Assembly: GCA_004380135.1 (NCBI GenBank)
Contig: QXCR01000013.1
Location: forward strand, 62,001 to 126,000
Length of the DNA: 64,000 bases
Direction of reading: 5' to 3'
Origin: Stemphylium vesicarium
Lineage: Eukaryota; Ascomycota; Dothideomycetes; Pleosporales; Pleosporaceae
Part shown: one piece after another, positions 10,089 to 22,564 of the stretch
Layout of the letters: every line of letters begins with the position of its first letter
Position numbering within the stretch: position 1 is the first letter of the stretch
Notes under the pieces: model-generated
Told to the model about the DNA's origin: nothing
The model's input: the letters and a program-made list of their open reading frames with translations, nothing else
Databases searched by the model: none
Position numbers and translations under genes: made by a program

Positions 10089-12190
10089 TCAACTCAGGTT
10101 CAAAAACACTTCCCGCATCTTCTCATACCTTGGCGTACCATGCCCCGTGACGGGATCCCACCCTGGGCTCGCCGGGAAGCCTTCGGTCCCACAACCCGGG
10201 TTACTTCCGATCGTAACATCGTTGAACATTTCCGGGTGCTTGTAGATAATGGGATTCAAGAAGCCGATCGGTCCTTTGCCGGCTGCCAGCCTCTCCTCGT
10301 TCAGCATGTTGACGATGCTGGCGAAGATTGGCGCAGACGCTGATGTTCCCCCCACGCCCTCTGTCTTGTTGAGGTAGACAACTGGTAGCTTAAGGCCTAC
10401 CGCTGACACGTCTGGGTATGCGCGACCAGACGAGTTGAAGACTGATTCTCCGTACCCCGGAGCATATTTGCCAAGGTACTTGGACACGGCTGATGATTGC
10501 CAGGATGGACGGGGGAAAATACTGGAGAAGCCGCCACCCGAGTAGTATGATGTAGCACCGTTTGGTTGGGCCACTGCCCTTTCGCCACCAGCCACGGTTC
10601 CATTAGTTAGTGTTGTCGCGCCGACAGAGGTGATCTAGTAGTAATCAGCGCCCAGAACTTCAGACCAGCGTTGTTGACCAGGAGTATACTCACGTATGGG
10701 CAGTTTGCTGGAAAGCTAGGGGAAAAGCGGGTGCCATCAGTATCAACATAGCCATTCTCCGAGTTCAGGCAACTGTTGTTGTATCCGGCGTTGTATCTGT
10801 TTGCAACACCAGAGTCGCCCGACGCAAAGATGACACTGACGCCTTGCAAGGCCAACTTCATCCACTCGCGACACTGTCGTTCCTGGTAAAACCGGGGAAG
10901 CGCGCCCTCGATCTGGCCATACGAGACGGACAGGACGTTGCTGATCGGTGCGCCGCCGCACTGGAGCGGGCCAGTGTATCCACCCTCGTTCGGGTCAGGG
11001 TAGGCTGGATCTACGTAGGGCTGGTCTCCGCCTTGGTACGTGCAGTAAGAGCCGTCCTGCTGGAAGTTAGCGATTGGTGAGACAGACGAAGTTTTGGACC
11101 CACCAAGGCGTCTAGGAAAATATTAAACGTGCCGACAGAGTCTACGTTTACCGAGTCTCCGACTTGGTATAGTCTTATCTGCTGCGGCCAAATCATGGAG
11201 TATGCGGTTTGGACATCCAGCGCACTTTCTACAACCTCTTCTGCCTTGGCTACTGTCAAGTTTGCTCGTTTCCCGCCGTCAATTGAGATGAATTCTGGTA
11301 CCACATCTAGAGGGATCTTGGGAGCCGTAAACCTCGCGAAGAAGCCTTTCAGATCTGGGAGGTAAAGATAATCCGCCCACTCGGCAATACCGAGTTGGTT
11401 GCCAGTGTGGTTGTACTTGCCGACGGGGAAGTTGTAAAGAGCTCGCAGGCAGTTGATCGTCACGAGACTTCCACATTGCGAAAGATCGGTAAGACTCGAG
11501 TTGGTGGCTGTCGTTAACACTGCCACTTGGGACTGGGACACTGGCCGCAAACCATCAAGTTGGATTGTGGGCATGATGAAGTCGACATGTTCGCGTACAT
11601 GCTGTGGGATTCCATACTCCTCGCATGCGATACGGTAGCCGCCAGAATCCGTGTGCTTATAGGTGTGATACTCGGTCTTGAGGAGTTCTTCTAATTCTTC
11701 GACAGTGGCCGAAAACTCCACCCAGTTTCGTCCTGCATGCATTAGTAAATGGGGTTTCTTCTGAGCAGAGGCATAAATCCTACCGACTGAGTGTTTGATT
11801 CGCTTTCTGTCTATGCCTGAAGCATGCAACCAATCAAGAGTAGTGTCTGAAGCTTCCGGGTGTGGCGCAAAGGTGTTGGCAACTCTCTCGGCAGTCCAGT
11901 GCTTTCCTAAATTGTATCTTTAGCAAATCAAATGATAACTTGGTTGGAGGAAGCCTACCAAAGTTTGGTGAGTCTGGATCAGAGATATCCTCGAGGAAGC
12001 GATCGGAGTGCTCAAGGTTGCGCTGTTTGAGACCAACTCGAACAGGCACTATCACATCTTTCTGAGCTCGCGAATGCTTTGTCCATGCCACAGGTAGTGC
12101 GTGTCGCTTCTCGTGGACCGTGTGGGTACTGGATGGTGTACTCTGCGTCAGACCACCAAGGCCTAACAACAACAACGCTGAAAAATGCAT
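10089..12190 (-). CDS. Secreted sedolisin (tripeptidyl-peptidase, S53)
   Basis: Secreted serine-carboxyl protease of the sedolisin/TPP family. Exons on the minus strand: 12190..11959, 11906..11104, 11056..10694, 10634..10089 (introns 52, 47 and 59 nt), giving 647 residues. Signal peptide MHFSALLLLGLGGLTQS, then a propeptide with the family block SPNFGKHWT. Catalytic elements visible: Glu and Asp of ESALDVQ (about residues 304 and 308), the oxyanion-hole Asp in FASGDSGV, and the nucleophile Ser in GGTSASAP (about residue 564). The C-terminal calcium-site region FNDVTIG...GWDPVTGHGTP is intact. The acceptor of intron 2 could be 3 nt earlier (adding one Gln). Likely acts in extracellular peptide degradation at acid pH. 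Confidence 0.93.
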
Positions 12191-13281
12191 CTTGTCGGAC
12201 GGGATAGGAATGATATCTTCGTGGGCTAAGTTAGAGAGGCGGACTGTTAGTAATAAATACCTCGCTGCGCACGAATCTTAATGACATGACATTGGAACTA
12301 TCCTCTAATCTCAACATCGCGTGTCCAATGTTGCGCTTGCCTCACCGAGCGATAATATAGCGGGCGATAGTATCACTCCTGACTGGTCGTCTACAATGGT
12401 CCTTCCTTCTTGGAGAAGGGATGCACCTGCTGCGGGAATAACTGTATACCCAGACGACCAATCAACACGGTTTGAACTCTACCTCCGCCTCCGTTTGTGT
12501 GGACTGGCAATAGCAAGAGCAAGCCTGTGACCAATGTCTACGGTTCCTATCATACTCCAAGAGGGCTTTGGAGCCGCGATTAAGCCTTTTCTGAAAGCTT
12601 GACCCGTCTAGATACGAGCTTGATAATGCTTGAGAAAGCTTGAGTGGTACTGGACTAGGCGGCGACAGGAAGGTGGTTGACTGCTCTACAGCGCAAGAGG
12701 AAGGTGTGTTGAGAGAAGCCACGCAATGCAAGGCTTTGCCCCGCTTCTTGAGTGACTAAGCTTCCGGGCGGCAACCGAACCCTTGCGGTGACGCAAGGCA
12801 TAGCCTGAGATGTTACTGACCAAGAAATGCGAAGTAATCGAGCCCTAAGAACCTGAATTCTATCGCGTTTCGCTGAGAGAGTAGCTGTACCCCTTGCAGC
12901 GCAGACTGAAATCGAGGTGTAGGAAATTGCTCGATACTGTCTACATGTAGCATGCACCGCCGGTGCCTGAGTACAAAGCTCGCTCGTAGTGAAATGCATG
13001 ATACGGAAAAGAGGGGAGGAAAAGAATTAGTGGGCGTCGATCTAGGATTTGCAGCATGGCGTCATCGTCACTCCATGAGGAATGAGCCACTTGGGCAGGC
13101 AAATTTTACCAATGGTATCCCTGTGTAGGAGCTGCGCCGAGCGAAGATGCCGGGAACCCGTCAAGATGATAAATTGCCTATTACAATAACAATATGTACG
13201 AGTTGAATGCTGCCCCATAGACGCCTCGCAATGTCCGCCGGGTGAAATATCTAGCAGACATCCCGTTCCTGATATCAAAAC
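12191..13281. other. Intergenic, no gene seen
   Basis: Upstream region of the sedolisin gene and 3' flank of the Rab gene. No coding frame with recognisable features. Confidence 0.5.
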
Positions 13282-14117
13282 TCAACAACAGCTGCCCCAG
13301 CCCTGTTGTTTTCCTTTCCTGCTTGCATCGTTCAGATTAACGCCCCCTCTATTCGCACCTCCACCACCCGGGCCCTTGACTCCGCTCCGCCGGTCATTCA
13401 AGTCGTATTTTCCAGCTTCTATGTTTTGGTATATCCTCTCGGCAACTTCCAAAAAAGCTCTCTCCACACCTTCTCCACTCTTCGCGCTCGTTTCAACGTA
13501 TTGCATGACACCGTTCGCTTTGCACCATTCCTCGGCCTCTTCCTTTGAGACTTGGCGTTTGTTTGCGGCTTCCGAGTCCGTCACGGTAGACGAGCCCGCA
13601 AGATCTGACTTGTTGCCCACAAGCACAACGACGATGCCCTCTTCTGCGATCTGGCGCAGATCGTGCAGCCATGACGTCGCTGATAAAAACGTGTTTTTGC
13701 GCGAAATATCGAAGACCAGCAATGCGCCTGAAGCACCCCGGAAGTAACTCCTTGTGATACTCTTGTACGTCTCTTGCCCGGCCGTATCCCAGAGCGACAA
13801 CTTCATGTGCTTCTGCTCCTGCTTTTGTTTCGATGGCGATACCGTCGCTTGTGCTTGTGAAGATCCGGCAGGGTTGTTGATGCTCAGCGAGTATGAGGCA
13901 GGTGGTCCGACGGGGACGATGCGCGATCCAAACTCGACGCCGATGGTCACGTCGTGGTGTGGTGAAAAGCGGCCTTCGCACAGGCGGACTGTGAGCTGTA
14001 CATGGTCAACCCCGGGAACAGGTAAGGATGATGAACGGTGTCGCATACACTTGATTTACCACATCCTGAATCGCCCAGCGATACAATCTTCGCTATGTAG
14101 TCCCACGGCTGAGCCAT
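13282..14117 (-). CDS. Rab-family small GTPase (Rab4/Ypt4-like)
   Basis: Small GTPase of vesicle traffic. Exons 14117..14049 and 13995..13282 (53-nt intron), 260 residues. The first exon supplies MAQPWDYIAKIVSLGDSGCG with the P-loop GDSGCGKSS (residues 15-23). Switch II WDTAGQE, the guanine-specificity motif NKSD and ETSAK are present. The C terminus ends in GSCC, a double-cysteine prenylation site. A loop of about 30 residues rich in Ser, Gln and Lys is inserted between the effector region VTIGVEFG and WDTAGQE, longer than in most Rabs. The VTIGVEFGSRIV effector sequence resembles Rab2/Rab4/Rab14; the exact subfamily is not certain. Confidence 0.9.
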
Positions 14118-15118
14118 GGTGCTTTATGACGCCGCGCGACAGCGGGTACAGGTGTTGGGACTCGGGGCGCGAGCTTATGCGATGCTTCGGGCCAACGGCG
14201 ATGGATGCTCACGGAGAAGTATCTGTAGGCGGGATATTATGCAGACTCAAACAGTTGGCAAGATCAAGGCGTGAGAGAGTTTGATGGGAAGCAAGCCGGG
14301 CGATAGTGATTTAGGTGAAGTCAGGTCAGGGTTCACCGATGCGGTCATAGCTCGGCAGCCGCATGAACCAGAGTTGATGGCTGCGAACCAGCACGACTTG
14401 GGCAAAGGCCAAATTTAGGTACAAATGGGTTGAGCCTTGAGCCTGTACTGGTCTAGTAGATGCATTTTGGTTTTGGTTCGCGCCGTGACTATCGCTACTC
14501 GTGATGCTCAATATTCTCGCCGATGTACTCCCGCGCTGTCATGGCGTGTGCGGTCTTCACCAGGGCAAAACGCGCTCTCGAGGAAGTGCAAATAGAAGCT
14601 TGCTAGTCGCTTCGAAGACGCCAGAGAAGGCCAGGTTAACCGAATGCACGTAGCATGTGAGGTGGAGCGCTCCATGAGGCTAGAAGAGTAGCGCGCGTGC
14701 ACGCATGTTCACGAGGTTCCCGGCCCCGATATCTATCGATAACCCGACGCGCGCTGGCTTGGCTCCGTGACGATGAGCCTCTCATCGACAGCAACTCGCC
14801 GACGAGTCCAGCCTCACCACGTACCTGAGCCTTAGCTCCCATCTGCCCTAGCATATCACTATTACCCTACCAAGCCCATCTCTATCATCTTCGCTCCATC
14901 ATCACGCAGTCTGGTTGCGCCCGACTGCATGTCTCTTAGGCTGCGTCATCCGCGCCTGCCTCTTGTACTTCGGTACCCTTGCGCTCGACCGCCTCACGAC
15001 CGCTGACGTCCCGACTGAGCCAGCTCTCGCCCCGGGATCGCACTCACGATACATATACCCGGGCATCCCCTGAACAGCAATATAGTTCCGAGCCCATCCA
15101 TCCCTCGCTTCGCCTGTC
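14118..15118. other. Divergent intergenic region, no gene seen
   Basis: About 1 kb between the divergently transcribed Rab and PNS1-like genes; presumably holds both promoters. No coding frame I would support. Confidence 0.5.
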
Positions 15119-17500
15119 ATGTTCTCCGAGTGTACGTAGACCGGTGCCTTATCAGGTACATGTGACAAAGCCACCGACTCTTGTCTTAGCTGCCCTATCG
15201 ACTCGCGTGACTGACATGCGTGCTTCACAGATGCATCCAAGTTCCTCTCCCAGTCTCAGTCGCGGCTGTCACTGGGTCAGCCCGACTCGACCTTGAATCG
15301 CAACGCCCCCGACAGGCAGCGGCCTTCGTCGCGACAAGCCCAAGCTTACCTTCAGCGTCGCAACATGCCCAACCCATACAACTCGCAGGCCATGAGCCGC
15401 TTCGCCTTTGCCTCGCGCACATCGAACGCGCCTGCGCCACTCTTCTACTCCGCGACCGACGATTTCCGGGAAGAGGACGACCATGTGGAGCACGACCGGG
15501 AAATGGCCGACCACTACGCCTTGCAACGCTCGCGACGGCAGTTTGGCGCAAGCAACCTGTCGGAATCATCCGAGGTCGATGATGACCTCGCACAACGATC
15601 CGATCACACAATAGGAGCAGACAGAGAGGAGAATGACGTTCCTGGCTATGGTCTAGGCCGAGGCATCAAGAGCTCCTGGATCGGGGACAAGCCTGCACGC
15701 GGAAGATCTACAACTGCCAAAAGGGGAGAAGATGAGGAAAGAGAATCAAGTGTGCCGTTGTCCGAGACCACAGATCGCAGCAGCAGGGGGAGAGGCAATC
15801 TGGTAGACGTCGAGCTGGAATCCACCGATCGCAGTAGCATGGAAGAGCTTGATCGCGATGAATTGTTAGGGCACCAAGACGAGCCACCACCCCCATTTCA
15901 ACAGTTTCGAAATATGCCAAGACCAAAACGCGGTCGCAGTCCGCTGCGGAACACCCTTCCTATACCCCAGGAGACGGACGAAGATACTCTGCTAGAACAC
16001 CCACGACCGATGAGTCCCGATCGCCAGACTGTTCCCGACGACGTACCAGAAAGCTCAATATCTGCACCGCGGCACAACTTCTTCTGGGCTGAGCTCTTCA
16101 TAATCGTGCAGTGTGCCATCTTTGGCACATGGTTCATATCCCTGTTGCAAGAATCGCCACCGAACAAGAAAAATCCCTTAGGCGACACCATCTACACCGT
16201 TTTACATTCGTCATTCCACCTCATTGGCGTCTACTCCTTGGTTTCGGTCATAGTTGGTGTTTTGTGGCTATCCCTCCTTCGATCTTTCGCTAGGCCCTTG
16301 GTGAGCCTGATGTTACTTGCGATACCCACCATCTCCGTGTCATTCTTCTTCTACCCTTTCGTGTCGAGCTTCAAAGGGACGTGGCATGGTGTCAGCGTGC
16401 AAGATCGGCTGATGCGCTGGCTCTCCTTTGGTCCACTGTGTTTTGCTATTTTCTGGGTGTACACCATTGTCAAGGCACGGCATTCACTAGACAAGGCCAC
16501 AGGCATGTTAGAGTTCTCTAGTGAGATCTTAAGAGCGCAGTTCCCTCTGCTACTCGTGGGCATTGCAACATTGGCCGCTGTGATACTCTGGTCCTGGATC
16601 TGGATTCTGATGTTCACGCGCTTGTTCCTCGGTGGCCATTTTGCCAGCAATAAGTCTAGGTGGATTATCGACGCAAGCACGTGGTGGCTTGGTATTGCGT
16701 TCTTCTTGGACTACTTTTGGACTCTGGCAGTAATCGCCGGTGTGCAGCGCGCCACTACTGCAGCTACAGTATCTCAATGGTACTTTCATCGCAACAGCGT
16801 GCCAGCACCCGCTGCCAGAACAGTCGTCCAAGCCTCCCTCAGTCACGCGACATACACGATGGCTGGCACGATCTGCATGTCAACGCTGATTTCCCTCCTG
16901 GTCCGCCTTCCGCTCATCGTTCTCCCACGACGACTCGCTGGTCTAATCGGCATGTGCGCCTATTCGATAATACCGACGCCAATCGCCGCATTGACGAACC
17001 CCCTGACTCTGACCTTTGCTTCCATCCACGGCGTGCCTCTGAACCAAGCTGCACAGGGTCTATCACAGATGAACTTCATCTCCGCAGCCTCGCCAACGAC
17101 CACCCTCGGTCCAAGCTCGTTCAAGAACCACGGCCGTCCATCAATACAATCGTACCGCCTCGCGAAACTTCTCCTTCATGCAATCCGCTGGGTCATAACA
17201 CTCTCCCTTGGTTTCGGCGGCTGGGTCTCAACCGCACGCATGCTTCAAATCGGCAATGACGCCGTACCCTACAAAGGCAGTCTTTACGCCTACGTGGTGG
17301 GTATCATCAGCGCAGCAATCGGTTGGGGTGCGCTAGGCGCAATGGAAGGTGTACTTGGTGGCATTCTGGACGCCGTACTCGTATGCTGGGGTAGCGAGGT
17401 AGGAAGGGATGGACAGGGAGAGGCGAGGTACTGTGTCGATGCAGGCCGTCTGTTTGGCAACGAAGTCACTGGCCAAGGGAGAGGACGATACGAGGTCTGA
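15119..17500 (+). CDS. PNS1/CTL-type choline-transporter-like membrane protein
   Basis: Multi-spanning plasma-membrane protein of the choline-transporter-like (CTL/SLC44) family. A 13-nt first exon (15119..15131) joins across a 99-nt intron (gtacgt...cacag) to 15231..17500, giving 760 residues starting MFSEYASKFLSQSQSRL. This start is preferred because the second exon has no ATG before residue 58, the frame runs back to the splice acceptor, and the join restores a sensible N terminus. Residues 1-260 are hydrophilic and probably cytosolic; the rest holds about ten hydrophobic helices, and the C-terminal half has the CTL block with multiple Gly/Ala-rich helices. Substrate in fungi is not established for this family. 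Confidence 0.88.
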
Positions 17501-18006
17501 TGAGATAGTTAGATTGTATGAGGGCATTTGCTACTACATCAATGCCACATTTCTGAAACCCCGGACGAGAGACATGGCGCTCGGGTATACCTATCTTTTT
17601 CTTTTCCTGTCGATTTATTCTTTTCCTTCGAGGGCATACAGGCTTCATGCAGCTTCTGTAGAGATATGAAAGATTACCTCCATTGCACATTGTTCCTCAT
17701 CCATGCCGTTTACTCCTTCCGAATTCTCAGAATCACGTGCGTTATTGCCACAAACTCCACACAATTCCAGCTACGACTCCGCTCGCAAGCCACCAACGCC
17801 GGCTTACCAAGGAAATTGCAGATTGATTCAGTGAACTGAGGTAGTCGATACGACCCCTCAGCCTTCCTCAGCTCCAATGCTACATTGGATGCAAGTCATG
17901 ACATGTCTTCTCGGTCCAACCGAACCATCATCTCTGGAAGCTGATTAAAAACTCAAACCATTGCATTACCCTGCCCAGGCCGGATTCTATACCTCCTCCA
18001 CCCCCC
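17501..18006. other. Convergent intergenic region, no gene seen
   Basis: 3' flanks of the PNS1-like and dioxygenase genes. Nothing recognisable as coding. Confidence 0.5.
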
Positions 18007-19844
18007 TCACCGCGCATTTACTCCCACCTCGTTCTGCCCAGGAACAGGTACCAAACACCCCAACCCCTCCTCCTCCCGCATCCTCCTCTGCCACGGCAAC
18101 ATCTCCCTCGCCGGCTCCTGCGGCCCAACCTCACCGCCCACGCTCCTCTTCTCCTTCCACGCATCCAACTCCCTCTGCTCGACAAAATTGCCATGCAGCC
18201 CCAGCCTCAGTTTCACCGGCAGATGCACGACCGCCAGCGGGCCCTGCGCCAGATTCAGCGCATCAAAGATGAGGATATCGTTGCGAAGGACTTCGAGGTG
18301 GTTTAGGAGAGTCAGGATGTATCCGTCTCCCTCCTTGAAGCCGCTCTCGGTTTCCATCTCGCCAGTAGTTCGTCTAGGCACGAAAACCGGTTCCTGAAAC
18401 GTACACGTCGGACCCGTCCAATACGTATCCCTGCGTCCAGTCTCCCACTCATAATGTCCCAGCACATTAAACAGCCCACCGGCTGGGGGTCCGCACTTGG
18501 CAAAGTCGTAGGGCTTGTCGGTATCGATGTTGCATTGCCAGAAGTGGTTGTACGGCTTCGTTAGTAGTCTGTCGTCGATGCGCGAGAACTCGCCGTTTAT
18601 ACCGAAGACTTTGTGCGGCTGGACGCGCATGTGGGTTGGCGTCTTGGGGTCGAAGATCCAGCGGTAGGTGTCTGAGACGAGGTTGTTGCGTTGGAGGAGC
18701 GTGGTGGGCGTGTGTGAAGCGCTGTCGGGTGGGAAGAAAAAGAAGACGTTATCGGAGGCTATGGTTAGGTCGACGATTATTTTTCCGGTGGCGTCTTCGT
18801 AGGAGCCTGCTACGTGGCCGTGGAAGCCTGGGGTTGCTTAGCTTTCTGCGACACCATCTTGCTATGGCTATGATGAGTAGCATACCGTTGTCGGCGCGCA
18901 GCCAGATGATGTCCTCTGGTTTCCCCTTTCGTCGCGGCACTATGCCGTACCACTGGTCCTCGTCGGGATCCCACGCAAAGTGATTCCCGCCTCTTTTCAG
19001 CCTGTCGGCGTTGACTTTGATCGGCGTCAAGGGTAGGATTAGATAGTTCTTCGTGATGGCGCAGTCGTGGATCATGCCGCAGAACGGCGCCTTGTACCAG
19101 CACTCTTCTGTCTTCTGGCCGTCTTTTGAAATCGTGTACACGACGATATCGCAGCTAGCGTCGTAGCCGTTACCACCGGCTTCATACCCATAGCACACCA
19201 TCTCCCCGGTGTCTGGATCGAACTTGGGATGCGCGGTGAATGTAGGAGAATGTACTTGACCGTCAAAGTCGTATCGTCCAATCGTCTCCAGTGTCTCTGG
19301 ATCCATGGCAAATGGCGGGCCATCTTCCTTCGTAGCCAGCAGAACTCCACGCCAGAAAATGATGTTAGTGTTCGATGCGGTCCGAATGATACCTTTTACC
19401 ATCTCATTGTCTGTGTACGGATTTCTATATCGGCCTAGCAATGCACTGCGCGCTTTTGTCTCCGCTTTAAAGCGATCTGTATGCACGTATCGCTGTCGGA
19501 AGTTGACATGGCCGTCTTGGAACTTGAAAGCAGATACCGAGCCATCGCCGTTGAAATGGATGTCTTCTTCGAAGAGAGGCGGAAAGCGGTGGTCTGGTTG
19601 TATCCGGAAGAAAGTGCCGTTGATGTCTTTTGGGATCTGAGGTCACTGAGATTATGTTCGGTGTTTTGGATGGTGGACTTACTGTGCCGGTGGTCTCAAG
19701 CTCGAAGATATCGGCTTGTAGTCGCGATGGCTTGTTGAAACCTTGGAAGAAACCAGTTTCTGGGAATTTGACTTGATTGTCAGACCTTTTGCCTTCGTGG
19801 TAGGCCGCTGGTGCGGGAGGTGCAAGAGAGAAGATGTGTGCCAT
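18007..19844 (-). CDS. Carotenoid-oxygenase family protein, lignostilbene dioxygenase-like
   Basis: Non-haem iron dioxygenase that cleaves double bonds in carotenoids or stilbenes. Exons 19844..19683, 19636..18886 and 18827..18007 (introns 46 and 58 nt), 577 residues. The seven-bladed propeller family is recognisable by [14 protein letters not shown] near residue 61, and by the four expected iron-ligand His: about H190 in FTAHPKFD, H244 in [12 protein letters not shown]307 in [12 protein letters not shown] and H516 in LGLHGNFVE. No signal peptide is apparent, fitting a cytosolic enzyme. An ATG at 19871 would add nine residues. Its divergent neighbour is an aromatic-acid decarboxylase, which favours a stilbene/aromatic substrate over carotenoids; that is inference. 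Confidence 0.9.
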
Positions 19845-20313
19845 GATATGCTCTCGCCGTCTCAAGAACAATCACTCCTCTGTCGTTTTGCGACCGAGAC
19901 CCGAGTCTCATAACGACTGTCAGGGAACGCTTCATCTTGTCGTGACCAAATGTACTGCCGTGCTGGGAAATGGCGATGGGGGATGTGGGGAAGTTTACTT
20001 GCGGGGTAACTTGCGGGTGTTTACCAGGATGAAGAGGATCGGGTTGATAAAACCGCGCATGATCCCCAACGGTCTGATTCACCCGACGAGATGAATTGAT
20101 AAGTACGCATGTGTTCATGCTAACCATTCCAGTGCTACATCGCATTAGGTTGATGGTCGGGGTATTCGGGTGGCCCGGGTGATCAAAGGCTGGCCAAAAG
20201 AAGGTTGGCAGTCCAATTTGATGTTGACATCAATGTGTTCATCACCGTTGTTGTTTGAGCGTCGAGCAGAACCACCTTTTTATTTGAGATAAAGTAGGAG
20301 GAGTGACGGCGCC
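19845..20313. promoter_or_regulatory. Shared divergent promoter region of dioxygenase and decarboxylase
   Basis: 469 bp separates the two divergently transcribed start codons, so both promoters must lie here. CCCGGGTGATC-like and inverted GC-rich stretches occur near 20170-20185, but I cannot assign a binding site. Co-regulation is inferred from arrangement only. Confidence 0.45.
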
Positions 20314-21438
20314 ATGAAGGGAACGATTGCCATCGAGGAAGCTATCATAGATCCAGCGGGTGTCGAGGCGCATACATTTGCCCAATTCCAAAGTCTGATG
20401 CGCCCGGGCAGTGATGCGGCGTCCGGTCTTTCAGCACATGAACGGCGTTTGCTCGATATTCACGACGAGCGCCTGAAGAGCATGGATGTGCATGGTGTAG
20501 AATACATGCTACTGTCTCTGACTTCTCCTGGTGCCCAGGGCGAGGCAGACCCCGAGAAAGCCAAGGACGTGGCGCAAGTTGCGAACGACTATCTTGCTGG
20601 CGAGGTCGGAAAAATTCCGAAGAGGTTTGGAGCATTCGCCGCTCTTTCGATGCACAATGCGCAAGATGCTGCTGATGAGCTGAGACGCGCGGTCCGAGAT
20701 TTGGGCATGTTTGGTGGGACGATCAATGATTTCCAATCCAAGAGTGCTGAAGGAGAAACGAAAGTCTATTTTGACACGCACGAATACGATCCTTTCTGGG
20801 AAACGGTGCAGGAGCTCGATGTGCCGATATGCTTTCATCCGAGATATGCCATTCCCCAGGATCTGGAGGCTGGTACAAAGTACGGAGATCGCAAGCATTT
20901 GCTCGGTGCTGGAGTCCAGTTTCATCTTGACTTGAGTTGGCATTTGGATGCCATCTGCTCGTCGGGTATTTTCGACCGCTTTCCAAAAGTCCAGATAGTA
21001 GCGGGGCACCTGGGTGAAGGGTAAGCAAGGTAAGCATGATCGCACCATTGTTGCTGACAGTCTTGTAGCATACCCTTTAGCCTCTGGAGAGCAAGCCACT
21101 GGATTAACCACCCATTCAAACGTGGCTCGCGCCCTATGAAATATGACTACACGTATTACTGGAGGCACAACGTCTCTATTACCACGTCCGGTAACTACAA
21201 TACTCGGGGACTCACATTCTGTATTGAAGAGGTAGGTGTAGATAGGTGTCTCTACGCCATTGGTGAGTTATGCCGGGTTAGCTCGCCGCGACACAGCTAA
21301 TACCTTCTAGACACACCATACGATACCGTCGAGGAGGCACAAATCTGGTGGAAGTCAATCAAGCTACCACCTGATCAAAAGGATGCCGTTGGGAGAAAGA
21401 ACGCGATCAGACTGTTCAAACTACCATTGGAAGAATAA
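20314..21438 (+). CDS. Amidohydrolase-2 decarboxylase (2,3-dihydroxybenzoate / gamma-resorcylate type)
   Basis: Metal-dependent nonoxidative decarboxylase of hydroxybenzoic acids. Exons 20314..21020, 21069..21262, 21311..21438 (two 48-nt introns), 342 residues, the usual length for fungal 2,3-dihydroxybenzoate decarboxylases. Metal ligands of the family are in place: Glu8 in IAIEEA, His175 in CFHPR, His232 in AGHLGE and Asp301 in YAIDTPYD. Position 10 is Ala rather than the His of some gamma-resorcylate enzymes, closer to the 2,3-dihydroxybenzoate subgroup. Divergent to the dioxygenase and next to a SnoaL-like gene and an aldehyde dehydrogenase pseudogene, suggesting a role in aromatic catabolism. 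Exact substrate cannot be read from sequence. Confidence 0.9.
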
Positions 21439-21672
21439 ACCAACGAAGAGTAACCATAGCCCGCAGGTAAAAGCGGTTGTATCCAAATCTAAGCGCGATT
21501 GTGCCGTGTACAAGTGTCCTGGAGTTTCCGAGAAAAGGAACAATTAGAGTAAGAAGCGACTACACATGTTTATGGGGTTCGATATTATGTGAACACCTTC
21601 ACACGACGCATCGCGTCGCAAGAACTAAGGCTAGTGGAGATGAACCCTTTGTCCGACTTTTCTCGTTTTATG

Positions 21673-22564
21673 CTATGCTGAACTATTCGTTTCCGATTCG
21701 GCCTTGCTCAGCACGAGCGGATGAGTGCTTGTCGACGCGTCCTCGCCATAATGGGGTGCCCTCAGATCGTCATCGGCAACCTGCTCGCCTGTGACGGGGT
21801 GCTTGTAATGGAACGGCACGACGCGCGTATCCGGCCAGAGCATTGGGTGATCGCACAGAACGTCCGGCCCGTTAGGATCTGTGGGGTAGGTCTTCGAGAG
21901 AAAAGGCACGTAGTTCGGCTTGGTATGCGCCCAGCCTTTTTCGAACGTCGCATGCCAAAAGGGAAAGTACTTTAGTCTGAAGATTTTCCACACACCGTCC
22001 TCTTTGATATATTCGTTCTCATATACCCCACCTTCCCACCATTGTACCAGACCGCGAGGATGTGTGTCCTTGATGCTGTCATGGGTGCCAGCCGACATCA
22101 TGCTGCGGAAGCGACCCTTTGCACGTGTGCCTTCATCGTTGACATCGACGATGCCCTGCATTTGTGGGTGATCGAGGAGGAAGCCATGGACCGGACCGTT
22201 ACGTCCAGCTACGAAGCTTTTCGCGAAGCGGCCAATGTAGAGGCGCTTGACGCCCTTTTTGCCGTTGTAGCGGCCACCGAGGAACTCGACACACGTGTCA
22301 GGGTGGTCGGCGTAGAGATTGGCAACCTGTGAGGCTTAGCGACCGTATCCTATCAAATGATAGATTCGCGTACCTCTTTGTAGAGACATTTGTCGAGATA
22401 GTACCCGTACGTGTACTGGAGCTTGCGTATGTCCTCTTGGTCTTCGGCGCGTTAGTACCTCGGGAACGCGACGAGTTCCTGACTAAGCACATACCACTCA
22501 ATTGCGTCACCTGCGACTGCAGCTTCTCCACCATCGCCTTCAATTGTTCAACCTCGCTACTCAT
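21673..22564 (-). CDS. SnoaL-like domain protein
   Basis: Small protein of the SnoaL/NTF2-like fold. Exons 22564..22495, 22441..22374 and 22326..21673 (introns 53 and 47 nt), 263 residues. It begins with a short predicted coiled coil (MSSEVEQLKAMVEKLQSQ), then IRKLQYTYGYYLDKCLYKE and LYADHPDTCVEFLGGRYNG, the typical opening of fungal SnoaL-like proteins found beside aromatic-degrading enzymes; WWEGGVYENEYIKEDGVWKI further on is the SnoaL core. Tail hydrophilic. Convergent with the decarboxylase (234 bp apart). Reaction unknown; the fold supports isomerase, dehydratase or binding roles. Confidence 0.8.
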
